64,000 bases of DNA, from the NCBI RefSeq assembly GCF_005877055.1, contig NZ_CP039424.1, positions 2,480,001-2,544,000 of the forward strand, in the 5' to 3' direction. Below the pieces are notes generated by a model. It ran no database searches. It saw only the letters and a program-made list of their open reading frames with translations, and was not told the origin of the DNA. Source of the stretch: Citricoccus sp. SGAir0253 (lineage in GTDB: Bacteria > Actinomycetota > Actinomycetes > Actinomycetales > Micrococcaceae). Below are positions 50,497-60,696 of the stretch, piece after piece. Position 1 is the first letter of the stretch; the number at the start of each line of letters is the position of its first letter. A program made the translations under genes and the position numbers.

Positions 50497-52176
50497 GTGC
50501 TCCCGTCCCCGCCCCTCGGCCCGCCGGCCGCACCCGCCCTCCCGCCGGTGTCCCGGCCGGTGACGGCGGCCCCCGGGCCCGGCCCGCGGGGTTGGCTGGA
50601 CGCCCCCGCCCACGCCTACACGGAGGCCGCGCTGCGGCTGCGGCTGCTCGGCGAGCGCTTCCGCCCCGGACACTGGGGCTGGATCGTGCCGCTGGCCGTC
50701 ACGGTGGTGGCGGCGGTGCTGCGCCTGGCCCGCCTCGACCACCCGGACCAGCTGATCTTCGACGAGACGTACTACGTCAAGGACGCCTACACCCTGCTCC
50801 GGGCCGGGTACGAGCTGGACTGGCCGGAGGACCACGACGCGCAGTTCGCCGCCGGCGACCCGCGGCCGCGGGACTCCCCCGAATACGTGGTGCACCCGCC
50901 ACTGGGCAAGTGGCTCATCGCCCTGGGGATGCTCGCGTTCGGCACGGACCACGGGCTGGGGTGGCGGTTCTCGGCGGCCGTGGCCGGCACGCTGTCCGTG
51001 CTGCTGACCGCCCTGGTGGCCCAGCGGATGTTCCGCTCGGTGTTCCTCGGCGGGATCGCCGGGCTGCTGCTGGCGGTGGAGGGACACCACCTGGTGATGT
51101 CCCGGACCGGCCTGCTGGACATCTTCCTGTCCTTCCTCGTGCTCGCCGCCTTCGGGGCGCTGCTGCTGGACCGGGACCACGGCCGGGCGCTGCTGGCCCG
51201 GCGGCTGGCGGCCGTGGCGGACCGCCACGGCGGGGTGCCGCCGTCGTGGGCCCTGCGCCACGGGCCGTGGCTGGGCTGGCGCCCGTGGCGGATCCTGGCG
51301 GGCGTGCTGCTGGGCGCGGCGTGCGGGGTGAAGCTGTCCGGCCTGGCGTTCATGGCGGCCTTCGGGCTGATGAGCGTCCTGTGGGACGCCAACGCCCGCC
51401 GCGTGGCCGGGATCCGGCACTGGCTGGGGGCCGGGGCCGTGCGGGACGGGCTGCCCGCCCTGGTCGCCGTGGTGGGGGTCGGCGCCGCCGCCTACCTCGC
51501 CACCTGGACCGGCTGGCTCGTCACCTCCGGCGGCTACAACCGGCAGTGGCACCTGGCCCATCCGCCGCAGGCCTGGTGGGAGCACCTGGTCCCGGGGGCG
51601 CTGCGGTCCCTGGTGGACTACCACGTGCAGTCCACCCGGTTCCACGGCGGCCTGGCCTCCGGCCACGCCTACGCCTCGAACCCGTGGACGTGGCCGTTCA
51701 TGGGCCGGCCCACGTCCTTCTACTACGAGGGCCACGAGGCCGGCGAGGCCGGCTGCGCGGTGCGGTCCTGCTCCGCGGCGATCATCGACCTGGCCAATCC
51801 GGTGATCTGGTGGGCCGGGCTGCTGGCCGTGCTGGCCCTCGTGCTGCTCTGGGCCGGCCGCCGGGACTGGCGCGCCGGGGCGATCCTGGGCGCGTACGCG
51901 GCCGGCCAGCTCGTGTGGTTCCTGTGGCCCGAGCGCACCATGTTCTTCTTCTACACGGTGGCGTACACGCCCTTCCTCGTCCTGGCCGTCACGCTGTGCC
52001 TGGGCGTGCTGCTGCGCGCCGGCGGCCCCGCGCTGCGCCGCCGGAACACGGCCCTGGTCCTCGCGTTCGTCCTCGTGGCCCTGCTGGCCAGCGCGTTCTT
52101 CCTGCCCGTGTGGACGGGTGAGACGATCCCCTACGACCACTGGCGCCAGCGGATGTGGATGAGCAGCTGGATCTGA
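50497..52176 (+). CDS. pmt: Polyprenyl-phosphate-mannose--protein mannosyltransferase
   Basis: GT39 membrane enzyme that O-mannosylates exported proteins using polyprenyl-phosphate mannose. GTG start supported by the -10 box. After a Pro-rich N-terminus, the first luminal loop has the acidic motif L-I-F-D-E-T-Y-Y-V-K-D-A near residue 87, then H-P-P-L-G-K-W-L-I and eleven or so helices; C-terminal Y-D-H-W-R-Q-R-M-W. 559 aa, normal for actinobacteria. Implies that the organism makes mannoproteins. Confidence 0.94.
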   Translation: MLPSPPLGPPAAPALPPVSRPVTAAPGPGPRGWLDAPAHAYTEAALRLRLLGERFRPGHWGWIVPLAVTVVAAVLRLARLDHPDQLIFDETYYVKDAYTLLRAGYELDWPEDHDAQFAAGDPRPRDSPEYVVHPPLGKWLIALGMLAFGTDHGLGWRFSAAVAGTLSVLLTALVAQRMFRSVFLGGIAGLLLAVEGHHLVMSRTGLLDIFLSFLVLAAFGALLLDRDHGRALLARRLAAVADRHGGVPPSWALRHGPWLGWRPWRILAGVLLGAACGVKLSGLAFMAAFGLMSVLWDANARRVAGIRHWLGAGAVRDGLPALVAVVGVGAAAYLATWTGWLVTSGGYNRQWHLAHPPQAWWEHLVPGALRSLVDYHVQSTRFHGGLASGHAYASNPWTWPFMGRPTSFYYEGHEAGEAGCAVRSCSAAIIDLANPVIWWAGLLAVLALVLLWAGRRDWRAGAILGAYAAGQLVWFLWPERTMFFFYTVAYTPFLVLAVTLCLGVLLRAGGPALRRRNTALVLAFVLVALLASAFFLPVWTGETIPYDHWRQRMWMSSWI

Positions 52177-52181
52177 GCCGA

Positions 52182-52187
52182 TAGCAT
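52182..52187 (+). promoter_or_regulatory. -10 box TAGCAT of the acyl-CoA ligase gene
   Basis: TAGCAT six nt after the pmt stop; leader of about 57 nt to ATG 52251. Confidence 0.4.
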
Positions 52188-52250
52188 CGCAGGAGACACC
52201 CCCGTCCCTCACGCCGGGCCGCCGCGCCCGGCACCGTGGAAGGCAGCGAC

Positions 52251-54080
52251 ATGGACAACCCCCAGGAATCCGGCACGGACCAGGTCGCCGAGCTCCCCGC
52301 CGAGACGAACGCGACGGACCACGTCCTCGCCGTGGCCGCCGCCCACCCCCACGCCCCCGCCTACGCCGTGCGCAACGGCGCCGGCGGCTGGATCGACGTG
52401 TCCTACGCGGCGTTCCTGGAGCAGGTGCGCGCCGCGGCCAAGGGCCTCATCGCCCGGGGGGTGCGACCGCGCTCCATGGTGGCGATCATGGCGCCCACGA
52501 GCTACGAGTGGGCGGTGATCGACCAGGCGATCTGGTTCGCCGGGGCCACGTCCGTGCCGGTGTACGAGACGTCCTCGCCCCTGCAGGTCCGGCACATCCT
52601 GGAGGACTCGGGCGCCCGCCTCGTCTTCACCGCCGCCGAGCGGCACTCCACCGCCGTCGAGCGCGCGGCCGGGCAGGGCGGCCTCGAGGTGGACGTGCGG
52701 CCGCTGGACGCCGCGGGGCTGGCCGCCCTCGCCGAGGACGGGCGGGGCGTCTCCGACGCGGCGCTGGAGGCCGCCCGCTCGACCGCCACCCTGGCCGACG
52801 TCGCGTCCCTCGTCTACACCTCCGGGACCACCGGCAAGCCGAAGGGCACCCGGATCACGCACGGGAACTTCGCCGTGGGGGCGGTCAACATCCTGCCGTT
52901 CGCGCAGGACATCGTGGGCCACGGCGAGCAGCGCACCCTGATGTTCCTGCCCCTGGCCCACGTGCTGGCCCACGCCGTGCAGTACATCTGCCTGCTGGGC
53001 CGCATCCAGGTGGCCCATGCGGCGGACCTCAAGACGCTCACCGCGGACCTGGCCTCCTTCCACCCCACGTGGCTGCTGGCGGTGCCCCGCGTGTTCGAGA
53101 AGCTCGACGCCGGCGCCGCGGCCGCGGCGCGCGAGGCCGGCACCGGCAGGCTCTTCGGCGCCGCCCGGGCCACGGCGATCGCGTACTCGGAGGCACTGGA
53201 CGCCCGGGAGCGCGGCGAGGGCACCGGTCCCGGGCCGGCCCTCCGCGCCCGCCACGCGCTGTTCGACCGGCTCGTCTACCCGCGGATCCGGGCCATCCTG
53301 GGCGGCTCGGCGCGGTACACCGTCTCGGGGGCCAGCGCGCTGAACCCGGAGCTCGCCCACTTCTTCCGGGGCGCGGGCCTGGGCATGCAGGAGGGCTACG
53401 GGCTGACGGAGACGACGGCGCCGGCCACCCTGAACATCCCCGGCCTCACCCGCGTGGGCTCCGTGGGGCTGCCCGTGCCGGGGACCACGGTGCGGATCGC
53501 GGCCGACCAGGAGATCCTCGTCCGGGGCCCGATCGTGTTCGACGGCTACCACGGGCTGCCCGAGGAGACCGCCGCCGCGTTCGACGACGAGGGCTTCTTC
53601 CGCACCGGGGACATCGGCCGCCTCGACGCGGACGGCTTCCTCTACGTCACCGGCCGCAAGAAGGAGATCATCGTCACCGCGGGCGGCAAGAACGTCTACC
53701 CCACGCCGCTGGAGGAGGCCATCCGCTCCTCCGGGATCGTCGCCCAGGTCGTGGTGGTCGGGGACGGCCGGCCGTTCGTGGGCGCCCTCGTCACCCTGGA
53801 CCGCGAGGGCCTGGCGCAGTGGGCGCGCGCGCAGGGCCGGCCGGTGCCGGACCTGGCCGCGGCCAGCACGGACCCGGACGTGCGGGCCGAGGTGCAGCGA
53901 GTGGTGGACACGGCCAACGAGCACGTCTCGCGCGCCGAGTCCGTGCGGAAATTCGTCATCCTCGACGCGGAGCTCTCCGAGGAGTCCGGGCACCTGACCC
54001 CCTCCCTGAAGCTGCAGCGCAAGGTCGTCATGGCGGACTACGCTGCGGCGGTGGAGGAGCTGTACGCGCCCTCCGCGTGA
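52251..54080 (+). CDS. Long-chain fatty-acid--CoA ligase (AMP-forming)
   Basis: ANL-superfamily enzyme activating long-chain fatty acids to acyl-CoA (FadD15-like). P-loop Y-T-S-G-T-T-G-K-P-K-G-T near residue 188, L-P-L-A-H-V-L-A, G-Y-G-L-T-E-T-T near 383, R-T-G-D-I-G-R-L, G-R-K-K-E-I-I-V-T-A-G-G-K-N-V-Y-P, and the catalytic lysine in S-L-K-L-Q-R-K. 609 aa. ATG 52251 follows GAAGG; a GTG five codons earlier is possible. Confidence 0.93.
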   Translation: MDNPQESGTDQVAELPAETNATDHVLAVAAAHPHAPAYAVRNGAGGWIDVSYAAFLEQVRAAAKGLIARGVRPRSMVAIMAPTSYEWAVIDQAIWFAGATSVPVYETSSPLQVRHILEDSGARLVFTAAERHSTAVERAAGQGGLEVDVRPLDAAGLAALAEDGRGVSDAALEAARSTATLADVASLVYTSGTTGKPKGTRITHGNFAVGAVNILPFAQDIVGHGEQRTLMFLPLAHVLAHAVQYICLLGRIQVAHAADLKTLTADLASFHPTWLLAVPRVFEKLDAGAAAAAREAGTGRLFGAARATAIAYSEALDARERGEGTGPGPALRARHALFDRLVYPRIRAILGGSARYTVSGASALNPELAHFFRGAGLGMQEGYGLTETTAPATLNIPGLTRVGSVGLPVPGTTVRIAADQEILVRGPIVFDGYHGLPEETAAAFDDEGFFRTGDIGRLDADGFLYVTGRKKEIIVTAGGKNVYPTPLEEAIRSSGIVAQVVVVGDGRPFVGALVTLDREGLAQWARAQGRPVPDLAAASTDPDVRAEVQRVVDTANEHVSRAESVRKFVILDAELSEESGHLTPSLKLQRKVVMADYAAAVEELYAPSA

Positions 54081-54093
54081 GGACCCCGCTTGC

Positions 54094-54099
54094 TACGCT
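54094..54099 (+). promoter_or_regulatory. -10 box TACGCT of the 85-aa membrane protein gene
   Basis: TACGCT with a leader of about 75 nt to GTG 54177. Confidence 0.35.
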
Positions 54100-54176
54100 G
54101 GCCGGGACCGAGTGATCACCCGCAGGACCGGCCGATCCACCGATCGTCCGGACGACCGACCAGGAAGCAGGTCACC

Positions 54177-54434
54177 GTGGCAGACATCGATCCCCAGAGG
54201 GCACGGCAGGATCCCGAGGAGGCCGCCGAGGCCACCCGGGAGCACAGCGGCTACAGCATCGAGGGCGACACCCCGCCCGCCGAGGGGCTCGGCGTGGGCC
54301 CCACGAACCCCGAGATGGACGTCGAGCGGCGCGGCGAGGGGGCCAAGGGCAAGACCTGGCTGGTGCTGGTCCTCGCCCTCGTCGTGGTGTTCGTCGTCCT
54401 GGCGATCATCGGCCGCATCGCCGGGATGTTCTGA
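54177..54434 (+). CDS. Small single-TM protein, DUF6480-like layout, 85 aa
   Basis: GTG 54177 with GGAAGCAGG upstream. Acidic, Pro-rich cytosolic part (D-P-E-E-A-A-E-A-T-R-E, G-D-T-P-P-A-E-G-L-G-V-G) followed by one C-terminal helix (W-L-V-L-V-L-A-L-V-V-V-F-V-V-L-A). The layout resembles DUF6480 proteins of actinobacteria; family membership is a guess. Function unknown. It is followed directly by the PAP2 gene. Confidence 0.75.
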   Translation: MADIDPQRARQDPEEAAEATREHSGYSIEGDTPPAEGLGVGPTNPEMDVERRGEGAKGKTWLVLVLALVVVFVVLAIIGRIAGMF

Positions 54435-54589
54435 TCCGGGAGGACACGGCCGGCCACGGGGCCGGCGAGCCGGGGCCCACCCCCGGCGGTCCCGCGGGGG
54501 AACTGGCCGAGGACCGGTACGTCGGCGGCCGGGACCTGACGCGCTGGGACACGCGCCTCGGGAACCGGCTGGCCGAGTCGGCCCACCGC

Positions 54590-55324
54590 GTGGGCAGCGC
54601 ACTGGGGCCCCACCAGGCGCTCATCCTGGTCCTGGCGATCGGCGCCGCCGTCGCCGCGCTCATGACGTGGCTGGCCTCGGAGGTCTACGAGGCGGTCACC
54701 CAGGCCGACGGCGTGGCGAGCCTGGACCGCCCCGTGCTGCGGGCCATGGTCGGGTGGCGCTCGACCGCCCTGGACACGGCCGTGACCGCCTACACGAACG
54801 TGGGCGGGGTGGTCGGCATGCCCGTGGTCGCCGTGACGGTCATGCTGGCCCTGGCCCTGCGGCGACGGTCCTGGACCCCGGTCATCCTCGTGGCCGCCGC
54901 CGGCACGGGCTCGCTGCTGATGACGGTGGCCGGCAAGGACCTCATCGGCCGCACCCGGCCGCCCCTGGCGGACGCCGTGCCGCCCTACGAGTACTCGCCG
55001 TCCTTCCCCTCGGGACACTCCCTCAACGCGCTCGTGATCGCCGGGACCGTGGCGTACCTGCTGTTGCTGCGCCAGCACTCGCGCGCAGTGCGGGTCCTCA
55101 CGATCGCCCTGGCGGCCGCGTTCGCCCTCACCATGGGGCTCAGCCGCGTGTTCCTCGGGCACCACTGGCTCACGGACGTCCTCGCGGCCTGGCTCCTGGG
55201 GGCCGGCTGGCTCGCCGTGGTGGTCACCGCGCACCGGCTCTACCTCACCACCCGCCGCGCCGAGCGGCCCGGCGGGGCCGCGCCCGACGACGGCCCGGTC
55301 CCGGGCGGCGCCGGCCGCGCCTGA
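54590..55324 (+). CDS. PAP2-family membrane phosphatase (start uncertain)
   Basis: Lipid phosphate/undecaprenyl-pyrophosphate-type phosphatase. Signature in three parts: K-D-L-I-G-R-T-R-P-P, F-P-S-G-H-S-L-N, and S-R-V-F-L-G-H-H-W-L-T-D, with about six helices. GTG 54590 is the first canonical start, but the frame is open and coding-like back to 54434, right at the preceding stop (I-R-E-D-T-A-G-H, later G-G-R-D-L-T-R-W-D-T-R-L-G). So the natural N-terminus is probably up to 52 residues longer, from a non-canonical codon such as CTG 54431 or CTG 54527. Likely role in lipid carrier recycling. Confidence 0.88.
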   Translation: MGSALGPHQALILVLAIGAAVAALMTWLASEVYEAVTQADGVASLDRPVLRAMVGWRSTALDTAVTAYTNVGGVVGMPVVAVTVMLALALRRRSWTPVILVAAAGTGSLLMTVAGKDLIGRTRPPLADAVPPYEYSPSFPSGHSLNALVIAGTVAYLLLLRQHSRAVRVLTIALAAAFALTMGLSRVFLGHHWLTDVLAAWLLGAGWLAVVVTAHRLYLTTRRAERPGGAAPDDGPVPGGAGRA

Positions 55325-55358
55325 GGCGGGGGGACGGGGATGCCGCCGCCCCGGAGGG

Positions 55359-56597
55359 CTAGCGGCCGCCGTCGGGCACCAGGGCATCCACGATCCGGCC
55401 GAGCTCGCCCAGGCCGCCGGACCGCGCCATCGCCTCCGCCATCCCCTCGGCGGCGCGCCGGTAGGACGGGTCCTCGAGGACGGCCCGCACGGCGTGCGCC
55501 AGCCGCTCCGGGCTCGGGGTCTCGGACCGCAGCCTGCGGCCGACGCCCGCCCACGCCACGCGCGCCCCGACCTCGGGCTTGTCCTCCAGCCCTCCCGTGG
55601 TCACCACCGGCACCCCATGGCACAGGGCGTAGTGGACCCCGCCGTAGCCGCCGTTCGTGACGTAGACGTCGGTCCGCGGCAGGAGCTCGTCGTAGGGCAG
55701 CATCTCCGCGGCGCGGGCGTTCGCGGGCAGCGGCGGCAGCGTGTCCAGGGACCGGCCCCCCGTGGAGACGACCACCAGGACGTCGTCGCCGGCGAGCCCC
55801 TGCAACGCCGGGACGATGACCTGCCGCAGGTCCTTGTTCGCGAACGTGCCCTGCGTGACGTGGACGACGGGACGGCTGCCGTCCAGCTCGTCCCACCACG
55901 GCGGCAGCGGCGCCCTGGAGGGGGACAGCACAGGGCCGATGAAGTGCAGGTTCTCCGGGGCGTCGGATCGTGGGTACTCGAACGCGGCCACCGTGAACTG
56001 GGCCAGCGCCTCCGCGTGGCGAGGCCAGTCCAACACGGGGAAGCCCAGCGGCCGACCGTGGAGTCCGCGGTTGATCCCGTCCGCCGACGCGTTGACCGGC
56101 GCGAACAGGGTCCGGTCCATCACCGCGGACAGCGCCCGGTTGCGCCACCGGCCGACCGGTCCCCGCAACGGGGGCAGCCCCAGCCCGATCGGGGCCGTGT
56201 CCCGGCTGGCCAGCAGCAGCGGGATGACCCCGCACGCCACGATCGGCGGTCGCGTCCCTCGGGTGTGGCCCAGCAGGAAGGCGGCGCCGAGGAACGCGGT
56301 CTCCGCCAGCAGGACGTCGACGGGCTCCTGCGCGTGGCACGCCATCACCGTGCGGTACTGCTCGCGTCCGGGCCTGACGATGTAGCGGTCCGTCTGGCTG
56401 ATGGCGAGCTTGAGGCCCTTCATCGTCGCGGAGTCCGGGTTCTGCGCCACGAGGTCCAGCCGGTCGTCGTAGTCGGCGGCCGGCGGCAGGGGGACGAACT
56501 CGGCGCCGGTGGCACGCACGTCGTCCGCGAAGCGGGCGCCGGTGAGGAAGCGGACGCGGTCAACGGGCCATGTCCTCCCGGTCCTGCCCTCGAGGGC
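55359..56597 (-). pseudogene. MGT/UGT-type glycosyltransferase without its N-terminal start (GT1 family)
   Basis: GT1-family (macrolide glycosyltransferase-like) protein. The C-terminal donor half is complete: H-V-T-Q-G-T-F-A-N-K-D, M-L-P-Y-D-E-L-L-P-R-T-D-V-Y-V-T-N-G-G-Y-G-G, H-G-V-P-V-V-T-T-G-G-L-E-D-K-P-E. At the other end, family-like sequence R-V-R-F-L-T-G-A-R-F-A-D-D-V continues upstream of GTG 56519, yet between it and the stop of the preceding gene (56598) there is no ATG, GTG or TTG. The first strand-helix unit with its G-H-x-x-P motif is missing, replaced by the end of the DUF1461 gene. Either it starts at GTG 56519 as a 386-aa shortened protein or it is a deletion remnant. Confidence 0.7.
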
Positions 56598-57839
56598 TCA
56601 GGCGGCGTCGGCCCAGTCGGTGCGCCGCCGGACGAGGTCCTGCTGCGCCAGCCGGGACTCGCGGCGCCGACGGCGCGTGGGCCACGTGCCGATGAGCACG
56701 GCCACGAGCGTCACCAGCACCACGGCGGCCACGGCGATGCCGGCGTCCATCCAGAACTGGCCCGGGTAGAGCCGGATCAGGGCGTCGCTGGCGCGGAACG
56801 TCCACGTCCCCTCCGCGAAGAACAGGCCGTGGAAGGCCGCGAAGAACTGCTCCCAGCCCAGCGCGGCGAGCACGGCCAGCGCGACCAGCGCCACCAGCAT
56901 CCACGCCGACCCGGCGAACAGGGCCCGGCGGATGCCGCCCTTGGCCGTGCGGGACAGCGCCACCATGAAGGCGAGGCAGGCCACCGCCAGCACGAGGCCC
57001 ACGGCCATCGTCACGAGCATGACGAGCTTGACGTCCGCCATGTGCGCCACCTCCCCGTCCGTGAACAGCGGGGCGCCGCCGTTCCGCAGCTCGGCGAGGT
57101 ACCGCGCGGGGGCGGCGTTGAAGAGGTAGTCCATCCCCGCGGACCCGTAGGTGAGCCGGTCCTCCGTGGTGAAGCCGTAGGGATCCGCCGGGAAGCCGGG
57201 GCGTTGGTACTCGAGCCACAGGAACACCGGCGAGGCGACGAGCCGGACGGCCGCGACCAGCACCACGACCGGGAAGAACAGGGCGAGCAGCACCTGCAGC
57301 ACGCGCGGGGCGGTGGAGGGGCCCTCGAGCGCCTCGTCGCGGGCCGCGGCGCGGGCCTCGGCCTCGCGCAGCTCCCGCCGGCGGTCCTCGGCGTCCGCGG
57401 GGTCGGTGCCGAAGCCGCGGTAGTCCTGCGCGACCGGCGCGGGGACGGCCCCCGGACCCGCGGTCCAGGCGGTCTCGGGCTCCGGGGCGGCGGTGGCGGT
57501 CACGACGTCGGCCCGCGCCCCCGGGGCGCCCGGCCGCTCGTCGTACGGGACGGCGTCACCGGCGGCGAGCCGGCCGAGCTCGTCGCGGTCGATCGCCTGC
57601 GTCGACCCGGCCGCGTCATACCCCTCGCCGGCGGCGGGGCGGTCGAGCGCGACCGTGTCGGCCTCGCCGGCGCCCCGGTCGACCGGGTCCGCGCCGGCCG
57701 CGGTGCGGTCGAGCGCGACCGTCTCGGCGCCGTCGTCCTCCTGGTGGGCGCCGTAGTCCAGTCCGCTCTCGAACTGCGGGGCGTCCTCGCGGTCCCCGGT
57801 GGCGTCTTGGTCGCCGTTGCCTGACGTCCTGCGTGCCAT
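56598..57839 (-). CDS. DUF1461 (TIGR01906) integral membrane protein
   Basis: Membrane protein of unknown function, 413 aa. A long acidic N-terminal region (about 175 residues) contains two related stretches, E-T-V-A-L-D-R-T-A-A-G and D-T-V-A-L-D-R-P-A-A-G, possibly a duplicated phospho-acceptor or binding motif. After this come five helices of the DUF1461 domain with T-D-G-E-V-A-H-M-A-D-V-K and F-H-x-L-F-F-A-E-G-T-W-T-F. ATG 57839 with GGGAGG; a TAGGCT box about 45 nt upstream. Confidence 0.88.
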   Translation of the reverse strand: MARRTSGNGDQDATGDREDAPQFESGLDYGAHQEDDGAETVALDRTAAGADPVDRGAGEADTVALDRPAAGEGYDAAGSTQAIDRDELGRLAAGDAVPYDERPGAPGARADVVTATAAPEPETAWTAGPGAVPAPVAQDYRGFGTDPADAEDRRRELREAEARAAARDEALEGPSTAPRVLQVLLALFFPVVVLVAAVRLVASPVFLWLEYQRPGFPADPYGFTTEDRLTYGSAGMDYLFNAAPARYLAELRNGGAPLFTDGEVAHMADVKLVMLVTMAVGLVLAVACLAFMVALSRTAKGGIRRALFAGSAWMLVALVALAVLAALGWEQFFAAFHGLFFAEGTWTFRASDALIRLYPGQFWMDAGIAVAAVVLVTLVAVLIGTWPTRRRRRESRLAQQDLVRRRTDWADAA

Positions 57840-57961
57840 GGTGCTGCCTCCCGCTCGTGCCGGACTGCCCGGATCTCGGCCACGAGCCTAGTCGGCGGGC
57901 CGGTCCCCGCGGCGGGGGCGCACCGGTCCCCGGCCGGGTTCGGCCGGGGACCCGCGGACGG

Positions 57962-59515
<1,554 letters not shown>

Positions 59516-59522
59516 GCGTCCC

Positions 59523-59528
59523 AGCCTA
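59523..59528 (-). promoter_or_regulatory. -10 box TAGGCT, leaderless start for ahcY
   Basis: Minus-strand TAGGCT, 7 nt before ATG 59515. Confidence 0.5.
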
Positions 59529-59593
59529 GGGCAGGCGCGAGGGCGGACCGGGCGGCCGGCGACCGCGGGCGTCACGGGCCCGCGCCCGGGGAC

Positions 59594-60019
59594 TCAGTCG
59601 TCGGTGGCGTCGCGCAGCAGGCGCAGGACGGGCCGGCCGGGACGGGCCGGGGCGTCACCCGTGAGCGGCTCGGGGCGCGGGCCGGCGTCGGGACCGGTGC
59701 CGCGGCGCACCGCGGGCGGCGTGGCGGCGGGCTCGTCCCGCGGCTCGGGCTCGCGCACGGCGTGCGCCAGGGCCAGCAGGTCGTCGGGCTCCGGCGCGGG
59801 GACGGCCGGGGTGCCCCCGGGGGCCTCGATGCGCAGGATCTCCCAGCCCCGCGGGGCCGTGAGCGTGCGCGCGTGGCGCTCGCACAGGTCGTAGGTGTGC
59901 GGCTCCGCGAGCCGGGACATGGGGCCCAGCACCACCGTGGAGTCGGCATAGTTGTACGTCAGCGTTGCCACGGCCGCCGTCCGGCAGCTGGTCTTGGAGC
60001 ACTGGCGCATCGATCCCAC
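59594..60019 (-). CDS. DUF3499 family protein
   Basis: Conserved actinobacterial protein of unknown function. Starts (GTG) G-S-M-R-Q-C-S-K-T-S-C-R-T, then T-Y-N-Y-A-D-S-T-V-V-L-G and Y-D-L-C-E-R-H-A; the Cys/His set (two Cys near the start, C and H later) suggests a small zinc site. The C-terminal half is Pro/Ala-rich. A TAGGCT box stands 8 nt before GTG 60019; ATG 60010 (M-R-Q-C-S-K) is the usual family start. Divergent from the zincin-like gene, the conserved pairing. Confidence 0.92.
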   Translation of the reverse strand: MGSMRQCSKTSCRTAAVATLTYNYADSTVVLGPMSRLAEPHTYDLCERHARTLTAPRGWEILRIEAPGGTPAVPAPEPDDLLALAHAVREPEPRDEPAATPPAVRRGTGPDAGPRPEPLTGDAPARPGRPVLRLLRDATDD

Positions 60020-60027
60020 GGCAGACC

Positions 60028-60033
60028 AGCCTA
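60028..60033 (-). promoter_or_regulatory. -10 box TAGGCT of the DUF3499 gene
   Basis: Minus-strand TAGGCT, 8 nt before GTG 60019 and 17 nt before ATG 60010. Confidence 0.4.
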
Positions 60034-60093
60034 CCCCCGCTTCCCCGGGCAGGCATGGAGGCCGCCCCGGTACACACCGGGGCGGGGCGGGAC

Positions 60094-60099
60094 TAGCAT
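60094..60099 (+). promoter_or_regulatory. -10 box TAGCAT, leaderless start for the zincin-like gene
   Basis: TAGCAT ends 6 nt before ATG 60106. Confidence 0.5.
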
Positions 60100-60105
60100 C
60101 GAGTC

Positions 60106-60609
60106 ATGATGTCCTTCGATCCGATCGTGGTCACCGCTCCCGGCGGGAACGGCGGGGAACCGGTCCGGACGCCGGAGGGCCGCTCGCCGCGGCGCGACCG
60201 CCGGGGCCGCGGGCTGCGCGGTCCGCTGATGCCGGCCGCCCTGCCCGCCGCGCGCACGCGCAACGAGCGGTTCGAGGACCACCTGCAGGCCGCCGTGGAC
60301 CGGCTCGCGGAGCTGTGCGGCCCCGCGGTCGAGCAGGCGCGCTTCCGCGCCACCATGGTCCCCGAGGACCTGGAGCGCCGCCTGGAGCTCGTGCGCGCCT
60401 GGGGCAGCGAACTCGTCGAGGAGCCCACGGGCACGGCGCGCCGCGACCCGGACGGCACCGTGGTGATCACCATCCACCGCCGGCCCGTCGAGGCCCGGTG
60501 CCCCATCCCCTCGCTGCTGCCGGACGCCGTCTACGGGGCGGTCGTGGAGCAGTGGGCCGCACTCACCGGGGTGTCCCCGGAGTCCGTGGACCCCGACTAC
60601 CACTGGTAG
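60106..60609 (+). CDS. Metallopeptidase-family (zincin_1-like) protein without HExxH
   Basis: Belongs by pattern to the small zincin-like family (PF06262 type) that sits beside DUF3499 in actinobacteria. Visible: R-N-E-R-F-E-D-H-L-Q-A-A-V-D-R-L, V-V-I-T-I-H-R-R-P-V-E-A-R, and the C-terminal L-P-D-A-V-Y-G-A-V-V-E-Q-W-A-A-L-T-G-V. Where active members have H-E-x-x-H the helix reads V-V-E-Q-W, so no zinc site is present. 167 aa with a basic N-terminal extension. Probably not a protease; role unknown. Confidence 0.8.
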   Translation: MMSFDPIVVTAPGGNGGEPVRTPEGRSPRRDRRGRGLRGPLMPAALPAARTRNERFEDHLQAAVDRLAELCGPAVEQARFRATMVPEDLERRLELVRAWGSELVEEPTGTARRDPDGTVVITIHRRPVEARCPIPSLLPDAVYGAVVEQWAALTGVSPESVDPDYHW

Positions 60610-60634
60610 GGCGCGGACCGGCGGATCCCGGCGC

Positions 60635-60662
60635 GCCGCGCCCGGCCCGCGCCGGGCGCGGC
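60635..60662. terminator. 12-bp perfect hairpin between convergent genes
   Basis: Arms 60635-60646 / 60651-60662 with a 4-nt loop, between the zincin-like gene and the DUF5719 gene; probably bidirectional. Confidence 0.7.
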
Positions 60663-60696
60663 CGGCACCGCCGCCGGCCGTGACGGGCCGGACCCG

